Source: Prinsepia uniflora (lineage: Eukaryota; Streptophyta; Magnoliopsida; Rosales; Rosaceae). Taken from it: DNA of 64,000 nucleotides. The position numbers and the translations under genes were made by a program. Location: assembly GCA_032719365.1 (NCBI GenBank), contig CM064868.1, positions 8,280,235-8,344,234 on the forward strand, in the 5' to 3' direction. Under the pieces are notes generated by a model. It saw nothing but the letters and a program-made list of their open reading frames with translations, did not search any database and was not told the DNA's origin. Of this stretch, positions 36,901-49,263 are shown in pieces (position 1 is the stretch's first letter; each line of letters starts with the position of its first letter).

Positions 36901-36924
36901 TATATATATATATATATATATATA
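36901..36924. repeat. (TA)n microsatellite
   Basis: Twelve perfect TA units inside the left gypsy LTR. Confidence 0.9.
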
Positions 36925-37709
36925 GGTTTGGTGCCATTTGCGTGTGTGTTTTGAGTATTTGTATGGTGTTGTGAGGAAAATCACCCCCACAACTAAAAAC
37001 ATACCAGAAACCACTAGAAACATCTAGGAGATAAGAGGGCGAACAGGGAAACAGATAGGGAGGAGAAAGAGAGAAGAATAGAGGAAGAAAAAGTCAACAT
37101 TTTGACTTCTTAGGGGCAAAATGGTCATTTTTAATCTTTGAAAGTCTGGGGCATTATAGAAAACCTAAGCTCGAAAACCAAAAAACCCACCTGTGAGCAC
37201 CCACTTCATTTGGAACGTCCAAACTTCAAAACGAAGATTCTAACAACTTCCTTAAGCTCCCAAGAGTCTTAAACATTTTAAAAAAATGAGGTTTAGCAAG
37301 TGGAAAGAGTTGGAAACCGAGAAGGGAGCTTGGAATGAAAATCTTGGAATCAGGCTGCATCCACGGCCACAAGACCTCTGAAGCTAGCAAAGAACGCCCA
37401 AATCGTAAATAAACTGATAATTGATGACTATGAGTGGACTTTTATTTTCTTAAAATCATTATGCATGCAGATTTAAATATTTTGCTTGTTTTATTACATG
37501 ATTTACGAGATTAGGTTTGATTACAATTTTGAATGATTTTCCATTTATTTTACAAGATTTTCCATAAACTGTGTTTTGGCTTTAGACCTGGATATTGGAA
37601 TGTGATTTTGGTTTTGAAAAATTAATATATGTTATATATGTATGTTTTCTCAATAATTGTGAATTGTTATGCTTATGAACAACCCTCCTCGAATTGCTGG
37701 TTCTTTGTT

Positions 37710-40598
37710 TGTAACGACCCGTCCCAAATTCCTAGATTAGATTAGTGACTAATCACGATTAGTGAGGCTAATCCGTGATTAGTAGAGCGAAATCGGACGA
37801 ACGGTGCGAAATGACCGTTTTGCCCCTAATGGTGGCAAAACGTTGACATTCTAATCAGGCAGTCAAATGGATTTTGACCGATGACCGTGACGTAGTTCGT
37901 GACGTCACGAGTTCATAGACAGGTGGCACGTTCAATTCCGACGTTCGTAGAAGAAGTTATGACGTTCGGAAGCCCAAGGGCATTTTGGTAATTTGGGTGA
38001 ATAGGAGGTCAAAAGTTGACTTTTTGACCAGGAGGTCCGATGGCTGAGGGCCGAAGACCGTTACGTAGATAAGGACGATACGAATCCGTAGACAGGCGGC
38101 ACGTCGAATTCGGACGTTCGACGGCGAAGTTACGGTTCACGGAAGTTCCCGGTTACTATTCACGACGGCACGTTTTACGAGACAAAAAGTGCAGTTTTGT
38201 CTCTAGTGGGCCCAGATATTTGCTGGAGGCCCAATGGATGAGTGACAAGTGTCACCCATCCAATGGACATCATTTTTCCTTCATGCATCTCACCTGCCTC
38301 TTCATCGATCATTCCTCTCCATTTCAAACCATTTACACCCGATCCCATTTCACCCAAAATCCCAAAACCTTCATCCCTTATGATCTGAGGAACCAGGAGA
38401 GTGAGATAGGAGGACTAGGACGGCAGCTGGTGGCTGGAACCGCCGTGGGCGGTGGCGGGAGCCCAAAACCCGATCGGGTACCCGGTAAGCCCGTTTTTCC
38501 TCATTTTTCGATGTGAGCATTATGGTTGGTTTTAAATGATTAGGGAATGATTATTAGGATGCTAGGAAGGTTTTAGGACGGTTTTGGTGAGGGTTAACGG
38601 CTGAGAAGCCGTGGGGGACCGATCGGAAAAATGGGACCGTGAGGTCCATTTCGAACCAAGGGGCTTCGGGTAGTTTTCTTAGGTTGTAAGGATTGGGATA
38701 GATTGGAAATGAGAAAATAGGAATTTAGGAATTGGAACGGAGGAAATCAGACCGAAAATGAGAGAGAAGGAGGCCTGGACCGGTTACGCCGGTCCAGTTG
38801 CAGAGGTTGGACCGGACCGGCCGGCCCAGACCGGTTCGATCGCTGGAGCAGGTGACACTGTAGCGGCGCGTGAGGCCCACGCGCAGCCACTTCAGGCGGC
38901 GCGTGAGGGCGCGTGGCAGGGAATTTGGGAAAGTGTTCAACACGGGAAATCGTCTATTCGATGTAACGAACATTTTGGGACTAGTTTCGTGTCAATCGGA
39001 CACCGTCTCAATATGTTTCGGGGCATCGGAAGGTTTAGGTTCGGTTTTAAAAATAGTTAAAAATACGAAAAAATTACGGGGCTTTAGTGGGAGGTTAATT
39101 AAGTAGTTAGTAACCTTCTATTACGATTTGGACAGGTTTGGGAGTCCCGGTGACGGCGATCGGCTCGGGGAGCCGTATGGCACGCAAATCGAGGTGGCAG
39201 CTCGGACGGTCTGTGAGTGGACCTTGTTTTCTAAATTGGTGCATGCATAAATGTTTATTATATGTTTTATTACTTGTTTGATGATGCCATGGGTGCATTT
39301 GTATGTGGTTACGTATAAGCACGTATTTCGAGGTTTCGGCCTTATACGGTGCTTATACGGGTCTGTATTTCTTTATTGATTTAAATGAACTGAATTTGGA
39401 TTTCAAAATGATAAACTCGGGTATGAGACCCATTTGGTTTTGTCTCGGGCATATGACCTCAGATTCCGGGCACGGTGCCTAGTTGGTGTCCTATGTTCGG
39501 GTACGAGACCCAGTCACTTTACGGTTTTGATTTCAGGTCAGGGAACCTTAAATGGATTCCCAGGTTCATGACGGTTTATGGGAACCGGCATGAACCCTTG
39601 TTATGGTATCATGGTTCATGACGGTTTATGGGAACCGGCATGAACCCTTGTTGGTTATTACGGTACATGACGGTTTATGGGGACCGGCATGTTACCTGGT
39701 TATGTTATTAAGGTACATGACGGTTTATGGGAACTGGCATGTTACCTTGGTTATGAATATGATGGATCATGACGGTTCAGGGGAACCGGGCATGGATATT
39801 ATGTTATGTATATATATGTTCGTCTACCTTCCTTTACTTCTATTATCTCCTCCGGGGAGGGTCGTTGGCCTGGGTGGACCTCGGAGTAGTCACGGAGCAC
39901 CGACTGAGTGGAGTCACCCCCCAGTTGGGTTCCTTACTCTCAGGAAGGCTATGATTACTATTACCTCGGGTAGGGTCAGTGGTCTGCGGACATTGATCTT
40001 GATCTTGAGATGACTCGGATTGAGACCCGGGTAGCGCGCGCGTGGCTTTGGATACCGTGACAGGATTGGTTGTGTGACTTATATATATGTATGTGATGGA
40101 TATATGTTATATGATATGTGGTGTGTACAGGTGTGCACAGGATTTGAGCAGTAGCTCGTGTACTTGGTTTCTTTTTGGTTTGGGGCCGAGTCCCTTATGG
40201 ATTTGGGCAGTGGCCCGTATGGTCGTTTTCATTGTGGTCCTTTCGACCTTGGTTTATATCTGCTTTGGGCTTAGTCCCACATATGGTTTGTTTTGGATAA
40301 ATGGTTTTCGAATGCATGCATGCTTTTTAGTGGAGGGTACAAATGTCTTCCTTATTAAATGTTTTATAAACTTTTGTTTTGTCCACTCACAGTTTTTAAT
40401 GTTTTGACTGCCCTTCAGGTTGACATCGGATGTGGACTGTAGCAGAGATCGAGATATCACATGCCTCCTCCGGATCCTGGCGTACTCTGATAGCCCGGGA
40501 GGGCAAAGGTCGGAAATATCCCTTGTCTGACACTTCGTGTCAGACGGGAGCAGGGTCATCCCGCACTAATCCCGGGGGGATTGGGATGGGTCCTGTCA
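37710..40598 (+). mobile_element. Solo LTR, 2.9 kb, first insertion in the gypsy LTR
   Basis: TGTAACGACCCGTCCC...GGGTCCTGTCA with perfect 5-bp duplications TTGTT at 37705-37709 and 40599-40603. The first 450 bases hold two tandem modules with TGACG-type sites, including the palindrome CGTGACGTCACG near 37897. GTGAGTGGAC is at 39213-39222 and GTCCACTCAC at 40381-40390, with GCATGCAT just inside each. Between them 'catgacggtttatggg' units repeat about five times (39565-39790). Confidence 0.93.
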
Positions 40599-40833
40599 TT
40601 GTTAGTCTAAGATGTCTAGAGTAGGACTATATTTTCCTGAAACTGGTGATTTGATTATGACCCAGATGTCTAGAGAAGGGCTCTGTTTTCCTTAGTTAGT
40701 TTTCATTTAGATGTCCTAGAACTGGACTCTGTTTTCTTGAGTGATTGGTCTATCAGTAGTGCGGTTTGATTATACTAATTGATATTGAGTATTAAGGATG
40801 AGTTGGCTTTATGTGATTGTTGATGTGACATCT

Positions 40834-43762
40834 TATAACGACCCGTCCTAAATTTCGGGATTAGATTAGTGACTAATGAAGGATTAGTGCGGCTAATCAG
40901 GGATTAGCCGAGAATTAATGGGCGTTCATGGTGAAATTACGATTTTACCCTTGAACGAGGGTAAAACGTTGACTTTTGACCCGGGAGGTCCGAGACACAA
41001 GGGCCGAGGACCGTTACGTAGATCGGGTCGATACTAGTCTCTAGACAGGCGGCACGTCAAAATCGAATGTTTGACGGGAAAGTTATGATTCACGGAAGGT
41101 TCAAGGCACTATTGCACGAATCACAAGACGAGTGGACTTTTGTCTGATGTGGGACCCAGATATTTGTATCAGGCCCAATGGATGAGTGACAAGTGTCACC
41201 CATCCATTGCTCCCATTGCACAGATACATACACACCTATCCCTTTTGTCTGTGTTCATCCAACCAAACCCGATAGCCCCAAAATTGACTCCCTTCCCATG
41301 TTGGTTCGACTGAGGTCCTTGAGAGACTGAGACTAAGGACGTGAGTGAGGGGATGGTGGCTGGTCGAGGATAGAACTGTCGTGGACGGCGGTGCAGCCAT
41401 GGGAGGAAGGTAAACTCGTACCCTTTATATTTCAAATTTTGGATTTGGGGATTTGGACGTTTTGAATGGGTTATAATGATTGGATGATGGTCGTGGGGGT
41501 TGTATGAGTCATGTGGGATTAGGAATGGTGGTTGAGGACGGCTGAGCAGCCTAGATGTTGGTCGTGAGCAGTTTTCGGTGGGTAGCCACCGAATTTAATT
41601 TCTGGCATGGTAAGCCTAAACTAACTCCCTAAACCTATTTCTAAGGATCATAGGAGGTTAACGGAAACCTTAGGGGTGAAGTTTTGGCCCTTGGTTATGC
41701 CCAGAACATGGATAGGAAATTTTGGGTTTAAATGGATTATTGAACCCCTAGGTTTTAGGATTGTTTTCTACGATTTGATCACATTGAACAAACCCTAGGA
41801 TAGATTAAGAAAGATTGGTGGAAAGATGGAAGAAAAAATAGGAAAAAATAGGAAAATATGGGCTTGGACCAGTCACGCCGGTCCAGCAGGATCGGATTGC
41901 AAGGTTGGACCGAACCAACTAGTTTGCGCGAGGACAGGGATGAAATGCCCAGGCCTGGAGCCCACGCACATCCCATTTGGGAGGCTCGTGAGGGCGCGTG
42001 GGCCATCCTTTGGGGAAGTTTTCAACATGTGAAATCATCTATTCGATGTAACAAATATTTTGGGACTATTTTTGTGTCGATCGGACATCGTTTTGATATA
42101 TTTCGGGGTGTCCAAAGGTTTAGGATCGAGTTTAAAAATAGTTAAAAATTTGGGAAAATTAAGGGGCTTCAATGAGAGGTTAATGAGGTAGTTAGTAACC
42201 CTATGGTATGATTTGGAAAGGTTTGGGAGTCCCGGTGACGATGATTAGTCCGGAGAGGCTTATGGTGCGCGTATCGATGTGCAACTTGGACGGTCTGTGA
42301 GTGGACCTTGTTTTCTAAATTGATGCATGCATAAATGTTTTATATGAGTTTAAATACATGTTTTGAGATGCCTTGAGTGCATTTGGTTGTGGTAGTTATT
42401 ATTTACATATTTACATGTATTTCGAGGCGATTTAGGTATTTGCACGTATATCGAGGTTTATGGTTTTACACTGAATATACATGCTTAGGGTTTCGGTAAT
42501 GGTTTAACGAAATGGTTTTGGATTTGAAAAGGTAAATTTGGGCATGAGACCCATTTGTTTTGGAAACCCTCGGACTCGAAGTCCATTTTAGTTACATTAT
42601 CGGGTCAGGGGCCCAATTAGTTCGTGGATGGATTTCGGATTTGGAAATATGGAATCGAGTATGAGACCCATTTGATTTACGAACTCTCGGACTTAGGGTC
42701 CATTTGATTTAATAAGGCATCGGGCTGGAGGCCCAGTTGGTTTACGAAATCGGGCTTGAAGCCCTGTTGGTTTACGAAATCGAGCTTGAGGCCCAATTGG
42801 TTTACAAAATTGGGCTTGAGGCTCAGTTGGTTTACATGATCGGGCTTGAGGCCCAATTGGGTATGATATCGGGCATGAGTCCCAGTTATGGTTTATAAAC
42901 GTGATTTCGGAATCGGAGACCCTAAATGGATTTATATTTTCATGACGGTTTATGGGGACTGTGCATGGATCCTTTGAAAGGTTTGAAAGGTTTTAAGAAT
43001 GATTACGAAATGGTTTTTCATATACCATCCTTTATTTATGGATTTTCTCCTCCTGGGAGGGTCATTGGCATAGGTGGACCTCGAAGTAGTCACGGAACAC
43101 TAACTGAGTGGAGTCGCCCCGTGGGGTACCTTACTCTCAGGAAGGTATATATGAATTATAATCCTCAGGGAGGGTCATTGATCTGCAGACATTGACCTAG
43201 GGGGACCTTAGGGAGACTTGGGATTTGAGATCCAGGGTAGCACGCGCGTAGCTTTGGAAACCGTGACAAGATTGGTTATATCATATTTGGTAAACATGAT
43301 TTCTTGGATTTGTGAAATTGTGTTTTGTGAATAGTAAATGGATTTGGGCAATGACCCACATACTCGGATTTACGGTTTTGGGCTGAGTTCCCACATATGG
43401 CTGATGTGTTTACGGATTTGTGTTTAATGGTTTTGGGCAGGGGCCCGTATGATTTGGGTTTAGGGAATTTGGGCTGAGACCCTAATAATGGTTATTTGAA
43501 TATATAGTTCGATAAATGGTTTTTGTATGCATGCATGCTTTTTAGCGAAGGGCATAAATCTTTTTATGAAATGTGTTTTTATGAACTTATTGTTTTTCGT
43601 CCACTCACAGCTTTTAATGATTTTAATGCCCTTCAGGTTGATCACGGATGCAGACTGTAGCAGAGACCGAGACATCACACTCCTCCACCGGATCCTGGCG
43701 CGCTCTGGAGGCTCGGTTGGGCTGAAGGTTTCGGATTATCCATTGTCTGACACTTCGTGTCC
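40834..43762 (+). mobile_element. Solo LTR, second insertion in the gypsy LTR, 3' end deleted
   Basis: Starts TATAACGACCCGTCC (TG mutated to TA) and ends in CTTCGTGTCC, lacking the last 60 or so bases seen in its relative at 37710-40598. CATCT flanks both sides (40829-40833 and 43763-43767). The conserved motif pair is at 42297-42306 and 43599-43608. The array between has many units of the type 'cgggcttgaggcccaattggttta' (about 42540-42890). Confidence 0.8.
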
Positions 43763-44190
43763 CATCTTGATATATTTTCGTATATGATTGATTACTGTTT
43801 CACTCATATTGTTTAAGTTATGCATGCATAGTTTTAGGAAATATAGGGTGAGCTATTTATGTTTTTCAACTATTTTTTTCGTCTACTCATATTTTTTTTG
43901 GGTTTTACCTACCCTCCAAGTCGTGGCATGAGGAGAGGGACCTTGGGACCAGCGACATAAAATTAGACATTGTGCACTTTTCAACATATTAGGGTAGGCC
44001 CAAATGTTCTAAATTTTATTTGATACTTATGCTCTGTAATTAGTTATGTAAAATATCCCTTATTTGACAGTTGGTGAGTTGTATCGATACTGTGTGATAC
44101 TTTTGAGGTTGGTTTTGATTTCTGGTATTAACTGTCAGATGGAAGCATGATCCTTCATGGTTATCCAAGTATTCGGAACAGGTCCTGGCA

Positions 44191-45192
44191 ACTTGGTATC
44201 AGAGTATAGGCTTATTGTCTATTGTCTGCGCTTAAGGGGTGTAGGGCATGAACTAAGTTGTGTTTGTTTCATGGTAAGGTAACGACTACGCCTCCACGAT
44301 GAGATCCCCGTGCACGACCTGAAGATAAGGCAGAGCAAGTTAGAGAGGGGCCAGACATAGAAAGAGCCCAGTAGTTAGAGGCTACATTATTTACGGCCGA
44401 GGTGAGCTCGGAAAAGGCGGAAGCGTGAATTACCTGCCTAGAGAGGATTTTTTAAGGTTATGAGATGTCCACCGGAGGACTTCGTATTGCTATCCACATT
44501 TTAGCTGGGTGGATACATTTATCGTGGTGGCGACTGTTATAGATGACGGACTGGGATGCCCAGACCTTGACATGGGAGACTTTTAAAGACATTTTTGCAT
44601 CAGTTCTGCCCCATTTTCTTTTCAAGATGCTAGAGAGGTGGAGTTTTTGCAGTTGCAGCAAAGGAGTATGGCAGTGGTCCAATATGAACAGAAGTCTTTG
44701 GGTCTATCCCGGTTTGCCTCAAAATTAGTGGTAACCGAGGTGGACAAGTGCTGACGATTTGAGTTAGGATTACGAGATCAGATTCATGCTATTGTAACAG
44801 TAGATTCATTTTCCATTTTGAGAGAATTATCAGATGCTACTATTCAAGTTTAGAAGAGTTTACCGACATGACAGCAGGGCGTGATTGTAAGACAAAGATG
44901 TGAACGCCCACTTTTGGTTAGAGAGCCTCGAAGAAGGGTGGCACTAGTTCTGAATCCTATGGTAGTTATCGTTCGTGTCCATACATTAGAGGGACCGGAC
45001 TGGGAAGTACCCGGAGCTTTAGGTCGAGGTCACATATGTCTACTCTGTCTAGTAGGGCCTCAGTACAATCGATAGGTAGACATGAGGGTAGACCTACATA
45101 ACCATATAAGATTCATTACTTTGCTTGTGGAGAGCCTGGGCATATCCATAGGGATTGCCCAAATTACCTAGGAGGTGGTGTGACTGGGTAGG
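44191..45192 (+). pseudogene. Gypsy primer site and gag remnant, up to the zinc knuckle
   Basis: TGGTATCAGAGTAT (44194-44207) is the tRNA-Met primer-binding site next to the LTR end. Gag-like sequence follows, with blocks such as DPRARPED and WDAQTLTWETFKDIF. It ends in a retroviral-type zinc knuckle, ACGEPGHIHRDCPNY (about 45120-45165), whose first Cys appears replaced. Several stops and frameshifts mark it as dead. It is interrupted at 45198 by the tandem LARD array. Confidence 0.75.
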
Positions 45193-45197
45193 ATACG

Positions 45198-48100
45198 TGT
45201 CAGGGCCCACCCCTAATCCCCAGGGATTAAGGGCTAAACCCTGCTCCCGTCTAACGTACGCATGACACGAGGGCTAAACAACCGCCTAACCTCCGTGTGA
45301 CACGTAAGTCGGACAAGGGAGTTCCAGACCAACCACCTCAACAACCTCAAACGTCTCAGAGTGTGCAGAGTCTACTGTGGATGGTGCATGTGATGTCTCC
45401 ATCTCTCTCAACCGACAGCCCGCACTGCAGCAACCTGGAGGGTATCGAAAACACGAAAAGACTGTGAGTGGACAAAAATAAAGTTTAAATTCAAAACAGT
45501 TATCAGAAAACACAAACAGTTATACCCTCCGTGTTAAAAACCAATGCATGCATATCAATTACGTCATAAAACAATATACGAAAACCAAACACATTTTCCT
45601 TTTTCCAATCCCGGGCCTCAGCCCAAAATCACCGAAAACCATCAAATCCGGGCCACTGGCCAAAACATCATCATCAAAACTAGTGAAACCCAAAACACAT
45701 TTAAAGCCACGTTCTCATCCATCGAACCTGCTGGATCTATCCGAGTCTTTAAACTCCCGAGTCTTTAAACTCAATCCAGGCCTCAATAATATCCGAGTCT
45801 TTAAACTCCCGAGTCTTTAAACTCCCGAGTCTTTAAACTCATGGCCTACGGGGGAAATCAATATATCCGAGTCTTTAAACTCCCGAGTCTTTAAACTCAA
45901 TCTGGGCCCGTCCCCCGTCCAATCAATATCCGGGTCTTTAAACCCAATAACCAGATCCAGCAAATCCAATCCCAAAACCATGTGAAAACCTTTTTGCAAT
46001 TCCAAGTCCATGTCCAAACCCGAATCTGAAACCACTGGTCTGATGCCCTTCCGGCATCCATAACCGTCATTCCGAATCCAGACCCAGAACTCATTTCCTT
46101 CTCATTTCCCGGTCCGAGTCCGCAACCATCATTCCGGAAGCCGGCATCCGGAATAACCATTCCGAACCCAAACCCGAAATCCACTTCAAGTCCCGAATCG
46201 AATCCCGAATCATCACCCGGGATTTCGATTCCGAAACCCGAGATCTCATTTCTGAAAACACCTTTGAACTGGGCCTCAGGCCCGAAAATACTTTTCAAAA
46301 TCCTTTTACTTTCCTTGAAATCCAACCGTATTTCAAATCCCGAAATCAACCATTAAAACCAGGTTCAAATTACAATAGTTATCAAAACCTCGTAAAACGT
46401 GAAAACCGTCATTTTCCTCGAAAAACGTGCACAAACCACAAACCATCACAACTATAATCAAATCATAGAATCCAGTATAGAAATCCTATAAAAACATATA
46501 TGCATGCATCAAGAGTTAGGAAGCAAAGTCCACTCACAGACCATTTCGACGTCGCCTCGATACGCGCGCACCTATGCCATTCTCTGCCAAACCATTATCC
46601 TCGGCTTTCCCAAACCTGTCCAAATCCCATAAAGAGATCACTACCTACTTCACAAAGGTCATACTAAAGCCCCATAATTTTCCCGGATTTTTAACTATTT
46701 TTAACCCAGCCCTAAAACCTTCGGACAGCCCGAAACATATCGAGACGATGTCCGATCGACTCGAAACCAATGCCAAAATGTTCGTTACATCAAATACTTT
46801 AAAAGTCATGTTGACTAATTTCCCAAATTACCCCTCACGCGCCCCCACGCGCGTCCAGAAGGTTCTGCGCGTGAAATCCACGCGCGTGAACAGTGTCACC
46901 AGCAACCTCAGGTGAACCCGGTTCACCTGGTTTGAACCGGTCCGGTCCAGCCGTGAACCGGCGTTCACGGTTTTCATCCCATTTTCATCCATTTTTAATC
47001 CCGTTGAATCCCTTAGTTTCGTCCTATCCTCCTTAATCCATTCCCCACCAGAAAACCCAACATCGAAGTCCTTAGCTCGTCGACTTCGAATTTGAAAACA
47101 TTTACCCGAAACCCCTGTTTCGGTTCCCAGCTAATCAAACATTCCCCCCATCGCGGCAACAACTTATTCGACTCCTAGGGACCTCCTGAGTCTCATAACA
47201 CCCACCAAAAGCCTCGACTCGTACCCAAAACCCACAACTATTGATTTTAACCAAACTGGGAAAACAGAGGACCGTGGGCAATTACCTGTGTTCTGACCTC
47301 CGCCGTGCACGCCGCTGTGCTCCTCTCGGTTCACAAAGCTCCGCTCAGGTCCCTGAACACTTCCACCCGTCCAATTTTGGAGATTGATCGATCGGGGTGC
47401 ACAACCGTGCACAAAACCCCTGCCCTGTTCTCTGGTTTTTTCCTCACTTCTCACACACCTCACATACTCATCGTCACGCCCAAATCCTCACAGATACAAT
47501 CACTCCCTCTCCTAGCTCTCCTTTGAACATCACAGAACCTCACAACACTCACCCGGTTCAATCAATTCCTCCCTCAGCTCACCTCTGTTTTTCCCCCCTT
47601 CGGCTAAACTCAACACACACACACGACACAATTTTTAAACACACTCATGCACGGCCTAGAACCCACTAGAGCCCTGCCACATGTCACAATCTTCTCCCTT
47701 CTCACACAAAAATCTCCTCTCTGCCTTGGACAAGTGTCCCAATCCGATTGCACCATGCCCCCCCAGCCAAAAGACCAAAATACCCTTCTTAACTCCAAAA
47801 TTACCATTTTACCCTTACCGTTTTAGACCCGTAACTTGCCCGTCCTAACTCCGATAAACACGTGCCGCCTGTCGTTGAATTCAGGACGACGAGATCTACC
47901 CAACGGTCCAAGGTCAACATGTCAAAACTCGGTCGTAGGAAAAGTCAACTCTTTCCCCCCTAATTTAGTCAAATTACGGTTATGCCCTCAACCTTCCGAA
48001 CATCATAACTTTTCCTCCGGTTGTCCGAATCAAACCTGCCACCTGTCTACGGACTCGTGACGTCCTAAACTACGTCACAGTCAAGGGCTAACACTCAACC

Positions 48101-48217
48101 AATCGGTAATTCAAAAAGTCAACTTTTCGTCTACTATTCACAAGGGCAAAATCGTCCATTTACACAAAATTTTACAAAATTACCTTTTTACCCTTCCCGA
48201 AGGTACGGGTTGTTACA
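45198..48217 (-). repeat. LARD LTR A
   Basis: 3020 bp. It differs from LTRs B and C at about 16 places in its first 1.65 kb and has one extra 16-bp minisatellite unit, but is almost the same as them over the last 1.35 kb. GTGAGTGGAC at 45464-45473 and GTCCACTCAC at 46528-46537 bound the hairpin region. Confidence 0.92.
45741..45950. repeat. 16-bp minisatellite in LARD LTR A
   Basis: Units of ccgagtctttaaactc, singly or in runs of two or three. The run at about 45790-45838 has three units here but two in LTRs B (49857-49890) and C (53907-53940). A variant unit 'gggtctttaaaccc' keeps the end-to-end pairing. Confidence 0.85.
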
Positions 48218-49263
48218 ATCTACCCCCCTAAAAAGAATTTCGTCCCTGAAATTCCACAGCTAGTTCCCGACACCTAGGGTCTCCTACCTGGTAATCAACA
48301 CTAGGTTAACAACAACTTCTCCTGGGTTTCCTGTCTATCATCTCCACCTTGGGTATTTCACACCATCCCCAACTACTGTTACCATGGCCAACCCTCTCTT
48401 AGTAACAACTGTCTGGTGTACGCAAGGGAAACTCTATGAACAGAAAACAAAGGTATTTTACAATACCTCATATGGAGTACCCGATAGAATTCACAGAGCA
48501 CATCCGCGCATACAACGACCGCACCTCCCTCGGCTGCTACGTCGGCCACTAACGGAATAAATCTACAAAGTCCTAAAGGCAAACTCTAGCTTGTGGGTTC
48601 TCTCCTTCAATAACCTCATATCGTTCAGTTATAGTCACTCCTTTCCAATTCCTTCCACGGAACTCACGAGGGTCCCCTGACCATCCCTGCGACCTTAATC
48701 CCACCGATGGTCAACCTGTCCATACCGTTACGAAGCCTAGGTTCACCGAGCGTTAGCTGCTCTACTCTAATCACTCAACGACATCCTACCCAAACAACCA
48801 CCACCTCGGCTGCACCTAGCAGCACCATCTCCAATCTGGCCGTAAATCGGCCCAAACCACAAGGACTACGATCCAGTAAGTCCATAGGGTACCTCAAACC
48901 ATCCTTGTCGTTCGGGTTACCCAAACCCGCAATGACTACTCAACCTTACTGATCAAAGGTCACCGAGCCAAAACCACCTGGCCCAACCGGCCACCCACAA
49001 TCGGCCTCCTTGGCCCCGTATCTTACTAACTCCACGAGCTACTCTCAGGCCCCTCGGGCCGACCAGCCTACTCATCCATAGCTCACTGGCTACGTTCCAG
49101 GTTACTTCTACACTACTATCGCTATGGTATCCAGGTTGCTGACGGGCTGTTCCACATCGAGACATCACATCCACAGTAGTTCCACACCACCCCAGTCGAC
49201 ATACCAACAACTCTGGGAACTAACCCTTACGCAGACCACTCAAAACCTCGCTCTGATACCAAT
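48218..49263 (-). other. LARD internal region 1
   Basis: 1046 bp, non-coding. On the minus strand it runs from the primer site TTGGTATCAGAGC (about 49263-49251) to the polypurine tract AGGGGGGTAGA (about 48230-48219). It carries a 'ggtcccctgacc' run near 48672 where the second copy has one C fewer. The open frames (for example 48953-49210 minus) have no similarity to retroelement proteins. Confidence 0.85.

Larger units (their letters stand above)
36560..44190 (+). repeat. Left LTR of a decayed gypsy element, split by two solo LTRs
   Basis: Segments at about 36560-37709, 40604-40833 and 43768-44190 align in order with the LTR at 56584-58775. Matches include 'gtccgtagacaggtagcac'-type sequence near 36700, 'attgatattgagtattaagga' near 40776, and the end region with the Sph-like TGCATGCA. 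The LTR ends GGTCCTGGCA at 44190, followed at once by a tRNA-Met primer site. A (TA)12 run lies at 36901-36924. Without the inserted LTRs it is about 1.8 kb against 2.19 kb for the right copy, so some sequence has been lost or the left end is misplaced. The left boundary is approximate. Confidence 0.6.

Noticed and set aside
45897..46349. A 150-codon minus-strand frame rich in Gly, Phe and Asp, conserved in all three LARD LTRs
   Set aside because: Its conservation only reflects near-identity of the three LTR copies. The composition comes from the 'ccgaatcc' type repeats, and a relative at 59358-59615 has lost the frame.
47164..47463. A 99-codon minus-strand frame kept in LTRs A, B and C
   Set aside because: No known domain and no conservation outside the recent tandem copies, so no evidence for coding.
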